DNA from: Amaranthus tricolor | Taxonomy: Eukaryota; Streptophyta; Magnoliopsida; Caryophyllales; Amaranthaceae | Direction: 5' to 3' | Assembly: GCF_026212465.1 (NCBI RefSeq) | Contig: NC_080057.1 | Location: 22,951,647 to 23,015,646 of the forward strand | Length of the DNA stretch: 64,000 bases | Part shown: positions 56,465 through 64,000 of the stretch, one piece after another | Layout of the letters: every line of letters begins with the position of its first letter | How positions within the stretch are numbered: the stretch's first letter is position 1 | Translations under genes and position numbers: made by a program | Notes under the pieces: generated by a model | Databases searched by the model: none | What the model saw: the letters and a program-made list of their open reading frames with translations, nothing else | Told to the model about the DNA's origin: nothing

Positions 56465-59400
56465 ATGTCCTATAATTCTTGGAACACTTCCTTATGTCCA
56501 ACTCCATTAGTATCCCAAAACAGTTCATCTCCTTCCATATCACAATGGGCTAACTTCATTTTTCTTTCTCCATGTTCCCAAAAAGCTTTGTATATTTCCT
56601 TTGATGTTATTTTATTGCTTGTGCTCTTTACTATCTTCTTGTTTAAGCTCATTTTCAAAGAAAGAAAGACTTCATCAACTAGCTATGGAGTTCATGTTGA
56701 GACAAATATTTGGTATAAACTATCCTTCATTGTAACTATTTTGTTAGCACTTATTCATTTAGTTATTGCTATCTTAGCCTTTAGTAGTAAAAATAGTGGG
56801 TCCCAATGGAGGATTGTGGAGGGCACATTTGGGATCATTCAATTGATAACTTATGTTGTTATAGCAATGTTAATTGCCCTTGAGAAGAAGTCTAAGGAAG
56901 CTAAGCATCGAGTATCGTTTCGAGTGTATTGGGTTGTTAGTTTCTTGTTTAATACCTTGTTCTTAGTTTCAAGAAATGTGCATGATTTGAAATTAGATGA
57001 TGTACTTTCTTTGATGTGTTTTGCACTATCATTTGTTCTTCTAGTGGTTGGCATTAAGGGTTCAAAAGGAATAATGATGTCAAGACAAAATGATACTCTA
57101 AATGAACCTCTTTTAGAGCAATCTTTTGTTAGTGATTATGCAAATGCATCATTTATTTCAAATCTATTTTGGTTATGGATGAACCCCTTGTTGAGTAAAG
57201 GGTACAAAAGGCCTTTAAGTGTTGATGATGTGCCGGCTCTTTCACCTGAACATGGAGCTGAAAGAATGTCGATACTCTTTCAATCGAAATGGCCTAACCC
57301 GAATGAAGAGTGCCTAAACCCGGTTAGTCTCACTCTTTTTAGATGCTTTTGGAAGGAAATTGCATTTACTGCTTTCTTAGCGGTTGTAAGAATTTGTGTC
57401 ATGTATGTTGGTCCGTTTATGATACATAGATTCATTGCTTTTACTTCCGGTGTTAGAAGTTCCCCTTATGAAGGGTACTTACTAGTTCTCATCCTCCTGT
57501 TGGCGAAAATTATTGAAGTGATGACTTCACATCAATTCAATTTCCATTCTCAAAAGCTTGGGATGCTAATCCGTTCTACACTCGTTACAAATTTGTACAA
57601 AAAAGGGCTAAAGTTATCATGCTCGGCTAGGCAAACACACGGAGTAGGACAGATTGTAAATTACATGGCAGTTGATGCTCAACAACTTTCCGATATGATG
57701 CTGCAGCTCCACGCTGTCTGGCAAATGCCTCTACAACTCTCTATCGCTTTACTTCTCCTATACAACTATATAGGTAAATCTGTGATCACTGCATTGGTTG
57801 GAATTCTCGGGGTGCTTTTGTTTATGTTAATTTGTATGAAAAGAGACAGGACTTTTCAATTCAATGTGATGAAAAATCGCGACTCTAGGATGAAGGCGAC
57901 CAACGAAATGCTTAACTACATGCGGGTTATCAAATTTCAAGCATGGGAAGAGCACTTCAACACGCAAATCACGTCAATTCGAGAATCAGAATATAGTTGG
58001 CTAGCCAAGCTTCTTTACTCTATAGCTACCAATATGGTAGTATTATGGTCTTTACCTCTAGTGGTGTCAACCATCACATTCGGCACTGCCATCCTTTTGG
58101 GTGTTTCATTTGATGCAGCAACAGTATTCACAACTATAACTCTTTTCAAGATGCTGCAGGAGCCTATTAGGACATTCCCACAATCTATGATTTCGATATT
58201 GCAGGCTATGGTTTCATTGAAGAGACTCGATGTTTTCATGACAAGTAAGGAATTGGTGGAAGGAGCAGTGGAGCGAGTTGTGGGAGATGATACTATAGCA
58301 GTCACGGTTACAGATGGTTTCTTTAGCTGGGATGACGAAGGCGAGGAAGAAGTGTTGAAAAACATAAATTTAAGCATTGAGAAAGGGCAGCTTGCTTCCA
58401 TTGTTGGTACAGTTGGATCAGGAAAATCCTCTTTACTTTCATCAATCCTAGGAGAAATGCACAAAATAAGAGGAAAGGTACATTTATTCATGACTTTTTT
58501 CTTTTAGTATATACTTCTACTAAACTGGTATGTTTCTTGTAAGCTGCAGGTGATATTTGCTATCAAGGGTCAGTTGGAAACAACCTCTTAGTTATCACTA
58601 AGTAGAATAAGGTTGTGTACATCGGACCTTTAAACACCGGTTTGGTGGGAGCCACTTACTGACATTGGGATAATGAAATATTGTTGTTGTAAGATAAACT
58701 AAAAAAGAGAGAAGAAAAGACAAATCCTATTTTTTTCTTTTGCGATCATGATTCAGTTAGTTTAGTTGGTAGAGAATCAAAATGAAAGCATGAGAATAAT
58801 TTATATGAAAAATTACCGTGAATATTACAACTTTTTGTTGATTTCCTTACAATAATATCAACTATTGATTAATCATGAATAGTAACAACTTAGGGGGTAT
58901 TTTCCTAGAATAATACCAACTTTAGTTTATTAACTAATTTACCAATTTTTTTTGTCTTATAATCACCTATAGTTTGATTTTTAACATATTAGAAATATTC
59001 TATGAAAACACCCCTTTAGGTTGGTATTATTCATGATTAATCAAAAGTTAGTATTATTGTAGAGAAATAAGCAAAAGATTGTATTATTTATGGTAATTTT
59101 TCCTAATTCATATTGAAGACCTTTGGAACTGATCTGTTGTTTCATGTAGCTGACCATACTATTTGAGGATTAAGGCCTTGCATTGCCGTTGTTGTTGTGA
59201 AGCATGCCTCATTTGATACTTCTATATCTTATCCATGCATCATTTGCTTTAATCTATTGACTATTGACGAACAAGTTTCAGATTTGTACTTATGTTGTGC
59301 CAATAGTTTTGATTTTCTCTTTAATGCAGATCAAAGTTTGTGGAACTACAGCCTATGTAGCTCAGACTGCTTGGATACAGAGCGGGACAATTCAACAGAA

Positions 59401-62400
59401 TATCCTGTTTGGCTTGCCTATGAACCAACAAAAGTACAAAGAAGTTTTGAGGGTTTGTTGCCTTGAGAATGATTTGGAAATGATGGAGTTTGGCGATGAC
59501 ACTGAGATTGGAGAGCGAGGCATTAACCTTAGCGGTGGACAAAAGCAACGTATACAGCTTGCTAGAGCTGTCTATCAAGACTCCGATATATATTTGCTCG
59601 ATGATGTCTTCAGTGCAGTAGATGCTCATACTGGATCGCAAATATTCAAGGTCTTGCGCGGATTCTTTAAAGTTATATACTCTTCTTATCCAATTAGCAT
59701 AACGTATTAGCCAATACTACATGCTTCAAACTAGTCAAACCAGTCAACAGTTTCAACTAAAAGCATTTGCCTAACAGACTCGTTATATCCAACTCTTTTA
59801 AGAGAACCAAAAGGCTATCAGAATTTAAAGCAAGAAAAAAAACCTTATATTGTGCTTAATCTTGTGATATTGTTGATGAATTATCTTTTTCTTAAAACTC
59901 GAAGAACTAGTCAAACACTACAACATAATTTTCTTTTAGTGGGATATATTTAGCGGTATTGATTTAAATGCCGCTACTTCAAATTTCTAATAGTACATAA
60001 AGAGAATTTAGTGACATTTATTAGACCCTTTAACAACATAACAAAAAATCACACTAAACCTTTTCGTGACATAGGATTTAGTGACATTTCTCATAAATGC
60101 TACTATAGACTATAGTTACAATTACATATGTCACTAAAGACCAAATAAAGTGTCCCTAAATCACTTTATAATGAAGCTCAAAATAAAAACTAATAATTAT
60201 TACACTAAAAATCTAAGTCAGTGGCATTTTTTTAAATTCCACTAAATCTAATGTTGTGAAAAGTTAAATTTGTTGTAGTGGAAGATAACAAACATTGACT
60301 TTTATAAATTCCGGGCTTTTCCTTTGATATATTTGCAGGAGTGTGTAAGAGGAGCTCTAAGGGATAAAACTGTTATACTTGTAACTCACCAAGTGGACTT
60401 CTTGTATAATGTGGATCTCATCTTGGTTAGTTAGACATTTTTTGTATGATCAATGTATTTTCTAGAGTATATTTTTTCTCAAACTACAATATTCATTCTT
60501 TGAGAAGGTAATGCGAAAAGGGAGGATCGTGCAGGAAGGAAAATACGACAATCTTCTAGAAACAGGCACTGATTTTCATGCTCTTGTTGCTGCCCATGAG
60601 ACTTCCATGAAGCTCGTAGAAGAAGGAAATGCCACGGAGACTCTGAAAGATTCACCTCGTCATAAAAATGATCCTAACACATCGTCAAGTAATCATCAAA
60701 TTACTGTGGAAAACGATAATATAACAAGATCCTACTCGAAAAAGGGTGGGTCTAAATTGATTAAAGACGAGGAAAGGGAAACCGGAAAAGTTAGTTTGCA
60801 TATATACAAGGTTTACTGCACAGAAGCTTTGGGATGGTGGGGAGTAGCTGCTGGTTTACTGTTCTCTTTGTCTTGGCAATCATCTATGATGGCTGCTGAT
60901 TACTGGCTGGCTTACGAAACCTCTGAACAACGCTCCTCATCGTTCAATCCTTCTTTCTTCATTCGTATCTATTCCATTATTGCAATTATATCTGTTGTGT
61001 TGGTCATCTTTCGATCCTTTTTCATTATGTTTATTGGATTGAAGACCGCTCAAATTTTCTTCAACCGAATTCTCAGCAACATTCTTCACACTCCCATGTC
61101 ATTCTTCGATATGACACCATCAGGAAGAATTTTAAGTAGGGTGAGCTTAAAAAAATTCGTTGTCTTTTTCATGGTAATATGCATCGAGATTTACTAATCT
61201 GGGATTTTTTCCTACAGGCTTCTACTGATCAGACCAACGTCGATGTTTTTGTGCCTCTATTTATGAACCTTGCATTATCCATGTACATGACTTTGCTCAG
61301 CACTTTCATTGTCACTTGCCAGTATGCTTGGCCAACTGTTTTTCTCTTGATTCCGCTTGGATGGTTGAATATGTGGTACAGGGTAAACATCTTGATTCTC
61401 CTCGAGTAAATCCCTCTATGCAAATTTCCTTCTTTTACATGTACATAGCAAGTATAATTTTGACATACGGATAGGTTTCATGTATCTCGTTTGATAAGGG
61501 TATGGTCAGCCGTCATCTAACCCTCTCTATACCCCCGATCATAGTTTTTATGAGCAGAATACAAGAAAAATATGGTGATAGCAATGAACGTCATTAGGTG
61601 GCTTCTCCCTTACCCTTATACCTACAAAGAGATTGTATTCGACTAAAAATTGACAGCAAACATCATTGCAACTTCACATGAATAATAAGTGCACATGATA
61701 TAATGATCATGCTATTTGTGATTTTTAGGATTACTATCTTGCAACATCACGTGAACTGACTCGACTTGACTCAATCACAAAAGCCCCTGTTATCCATCAC
61801 TTCTCAGAGAGCATTTCAGGGTTCATGACAATCCGGTGTTTCAGAAAGCAGACCGATTTCATTCAGGAAAATGTTAATCGAGTCAATGCCAATCTCCGCA
61901 TGGACTTGCACAACAATGGATCAAATGAATGGTTAGGATTTCGTTTAGAACTTCTCGGGAGCTTGTTTCTCTGTACATCAACATTGTTCATGATCCTACT
62001 TCCTAGCAACATTATCAAACCAGGTTTTGTGTGCTAACTTTCCTGTCAAACTTGTGTTCAAATCTTAAAAACGTTTATGAAATATCTTAGGAATATTCTA
62101 TATGGTAGCAAGATATTTTTATGAAACGCTAGTGGTAACAAATCTTAACTACAAAATCTACTGTAGCTCTAAGGAAAGAAGACAAGGGCAAAGAAAGATA
62201 TTTCACAACTTACAACCAATTAGACGTTTTTAGCCCATTAATGTAACTGGAGCTTTAAGTACAACATTATAATGCTATTCTGTGGAATTTTTTTAAAATT
62301 TGCTACCACTAACGTTTCATAAAAGTAGGTTGTTACCATATAGAATATCCCTTTTCTTTTTAGACACCAATTTCAATTCTATTTGCTTCAGAAAATGTTG

Positions 62401-63620
62401 GTTTGTCACTGTCTTATGGACTGTCTCTCAACTCTGTGATGTTTTGGGCTATATACATGAGCTGCTTCGTCGAGAATAGAATGGTTTCAGTAGAGAGGAT
62501 AAAACAATTCACTGAAATCCCTTCGGAAGCTGCCTGGACTGTTGAGGATCGCGTTCTTCCAACAACTTGGCCAGCTCAAGGCAATATTGAGCTTGAAAAC
62601 TTGCAGGTTTTAACATAAATTGCAAATCAAACCTTTTTTCCCAAATCGAATCCCTCGGACAAAACGTAAATTTTGCTATTACAGGTTAGATATAGGCCTA
62701 ATACTCCTCTAGTACTGAAGGGTATAACATTAAGCATTAAAGGAGGAGAGAAAGTCGGTGTGGTAGGGCGAACAGGAAGCGGAAAATCAACTCTGGTTCA
62801 AGTGTTCTTTAGGCTCATTGAGCCCTCTGCAGGAAGAATTGTGATCGATCATATCGATATATCAACGATAGGGCTCCACGATCTTAGGTCTCGTTTTGGG
62901 ATAATCCCTCAGGAGCCCGTTCTTTTCGAAGGGACTATAAGAAGCAACATCGACCCTACTAACCAATACTCAGAACAAGAGATTTGGAAGGTATGTTTAA
63001 CCATTAACGTAAGATTTTGGTTGAATTAATTTCTTAACATGGTATCAGAAATCCAGGTCATGATTTCAAATCTCGTCCTCCCTTCCTTCCAACGCTAAAT
63101 GTGTGGAGACGTGTTAAATACATAACATATATTGAGGCATCAGCTATCAGTTTAAGCTTTTAGTTGAATTGATTCCTTGACATATCGAACATATTTCATC
63201 TGACTTAAGCTAGTTTGCTTGTGTGTGATCCAGAGTCTGGAGCGATGCCAGCTTAAAGATGTGGTGGCTTCCAAACCCGAAAAACTCGATGCTCCTGGTA
63301 CAAAAATATCATTATGTTAAAAACCTTAAACCTTTTAAGTTGTGAACAACTTTGTTACTAACTGATCTCTTCCTTTTAAGTGGTGGATAACGGAGATAAT
63401 TGGAGTGTTGGGCAGAGACAACTTCTATGCTTAGGCCGAATCCTGCTGAAGAAAAGTCGAGTGTTGTTCATGGACGAAGCAACTGCTTCCGTAGACTCAC
63501 AAACTGATGTAGTGATACAAAACATCATTAGAGAAGACTTTGCTGCTTGCACAATTCTCAGCATTGCTCACAGGATACCTACTGTTATGGACTGTGATAG
63601 TGTACTTGTAATAGATGCAG
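56465..63620 (+). CDS. ABC transporter C family (MRP-type), ABCC4/ABCC14-like, 3' end outside the window
   Basis: Ten exons: 56465-58477, 59330-59650, 60339-60425, 60508-61140, 61218-61382, 61729-62023, 62392-62606, 62685-62990, 63234-63297 and 63381-63620. They join in frame to about 1,446 residues, so roughly the last 60 residues are missing to the right. Order: N-terminal TMD0 helices, a linker with NEPLLE, TMD1, and NBD1 (Walker [10 protein letters not shown] near 648, signature LSGGQKQR near 738, Walker [26 protein letters not shown]). TMD2 follows ([25 protein letters not shown]), then NBD2 (Walker [10 protein letters not shown] near 1271, signature-like WSVGQRQL, Walker [27 protein letters not shown]). 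In NBD2 SVGQ replaces LSGGQ, as in plant ABCCs. Family role: export or vacuolar uptake of glutathione or other conjugates and folates; the substrate cannot be told. The introns carry many MITEs. Confidence 0.95.
58545..58691 (+). mobile_element. SINE 3'-region fragment in ABCC intron 1
   Basis: GGTCAGTTGGAAACAACCTC, AATAAGGTTGTGTACATCGG, GGTGGGAGCCACTTACTGAC and a GTTGTTGT end. This is the conserved tail of a widespread plant SINE type ending in (TTG)n, as in TS SINEs. The 5' promoter region is missing. Confidence 0.65.
58807..59103. mobile_element. long-TIR fold-back MITE in ABCC intron 1
   Basis: Terminal inverted repeats of about 85 bp: GAAAAATTACCGTGAATATT... at the left and the mirror of GGAAAAATTACCATAAATAA at the right. 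Both contain TTGATTAATCATGAATA. The flanking 10-bp repeats are TAATTTATAT (58797-58806) and TAATTCATAT (59104-59113), one mismatch. This suggests a Mutator-type insertion. Confidence 0.82.
59916..60280. mobile_element. CACTA (En/Spm) MITE in ABCC intron 2
   Basis: A 365-bp element beginning CACTACAACATAATTTT and ending AAATTTGTTGTAGTG, so the termini are CACTACAACA inverted. The flanking triplets are AAA and GAA, a 3-bp target site with one change. Subterminal TTTAGTGACAT and ATGTCACTAAA motifs recur, as expected for CACTA transposase-binding repeats. Confidence 0.85.
62090..62351. mobile_element. MITE with about 54-bp TIRs in ABCC intron 6
   Basis: The left GGAATATTCTATATGGTAGC and right inverse GGGATATTCTATATGGTAAC continue through TTTTTATGAAACG-TAGTGGTA on both sides. 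No clear target duplication. A partial relative may lie at 38610-38700. Confidence 0.75.
62996..63182 (+). mobile_element. TRIM retroelement in ABCC intron 8, 5' LTR truncated
   Basis: A truncated 5' LTR (about 62996-63039, ending TTAATTTCTTAACA) is followed by primer-binding-like TGGTATCAG at 63040 and a 72-bp interior ending GTGGAGACG. The 71-bp 3' LTR TGTTAAATACATAACATATA...TTCCTTGACA lies at 63112-63182. It begins within 6 bp of the exon 8 donor. Confidence 0.7.
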
Positions 63621-64000
63621 GTATATACATCTATTCTTGGTAAGCCCGGCAAAAACTGACTCGATTTGAATCTAACCCGAAATAAGTGGGTTTGAGTTTA
63701 GACTTTTTACCCTACTAATTAAACGTGTCGACCCGACCTGATCTAAATAGGTTAGATTCAGGTTAAAATTTTAAACCTGAAACACACTTGTATGACTCAT
63801 TTAATTAAACGACTTAATTCCAAGTAAATAAGTAATTATAACCTAAACTTAATTCATTTAATATTTTATTAATTTGCATAAATACAAAATAAAAAACTAA
63901 AAAACAAAATTTAAAATTAAAGCCTAAAAAAATTAGATATAATCAATGATAAAAACTTTAAAATGAAAACAAAAAACTATAAACGGGTTAAGTGGGTCGA
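63621..64000. other. ABCC intron 10 (partial) with a dispersed-repeat remnant
   Basis: It starts at the donor GTATATACATC after GATGCAG. No further ABCC exon is visible before the window ends. GTCGACCCGACCTGATC and ACGGGTTAAGTGGGTCGA resemble the words at 45950-46150. The last exon lies beyond position 64000. Confidence 0.6.

Noticed and set aside
58015..58491. 158-codon minus-strand frame opposite ABCC exon 1
   Set aside because: A shadow of the conserved ABCC coding frame, which contains the Walker A motif.
59130..59210. GCCGTTGTTGTTGTG stretch as a further SINE tail in ABCC intron 1
   Set aside because: Only a short TTG repeat plus a few matching bases; too little to separate from chance in this AT/T-rich intron.

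Overview
The window is plant nuclear DNA, almost certainly from a eudicot. It is AT-rich, has GT-AG spliced genes with short exons and long intergenic tracts, and is crowded with small transposons. The genes are typical plant nuclear genes: a chloroplast import receptor, a pectin glycosyltransferase, a HIPP metallochaperone and an ABCC transporter. The repeat style loosely suggests Caryophyllales, but that is a weak inference. I found no prokaryotic, organellar or viral genes and no CRISPR array.

Layout. Positions 1-15.8 kb hold no intact gene. They contain a decayed Ty1/copia element with visible target-site duplications (3264-6752), a frameshifted phi-class glutathione S-transferase fragment whose 3' end is amplified in tandem (7957-9130), several MITEs, and an LTR-retroelement 3' end with an unidentified open frame (13869-14815). 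A HIPP gene lies at 15.8-18.3 kb (minus); a TE insertion in its coding sequence seems to be spliced out as an intron. Positions 19-26.8 kb are dominated by Mutator-like elements with 9-bp target-site duplications.

Genes follow from 26.8 kb onward: HSBP (minus, with a U12-type AT-AC intron), TOC159 (minus, two exons, with a recent 807-bp duplication in the acidic domain), LSM4 (plus, seven exons), GAUT10-like (minus, with an in-frame TAG that may instead be a splice acceptor), a p23 HSP90 co-chaperone (minus, six exons), and an ABCC/MRP transporter (plus, ten exons visible, running off the right edge). Exon boundaries were read by eye by joining frames across splice sites. Five complete models (HIPP, HSBP, TOC159, LSM4, p23) join in frame to a stop codon.

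The genes do not form a pathway. HSBP and p23 both belong to the heat-shock/HSP90 network and TOC159 to plastid protein import, but the order looks incidental. The most interesting material is the interaction of mobile DNA with gene structure: a TE-derived intron in HIPP, MITEs, TRIMs and SINE pieces packed into introns, ultra-short LTR elements (about 70-bp LTRs), and MITEs carrying spaced 23-nt palindromes.
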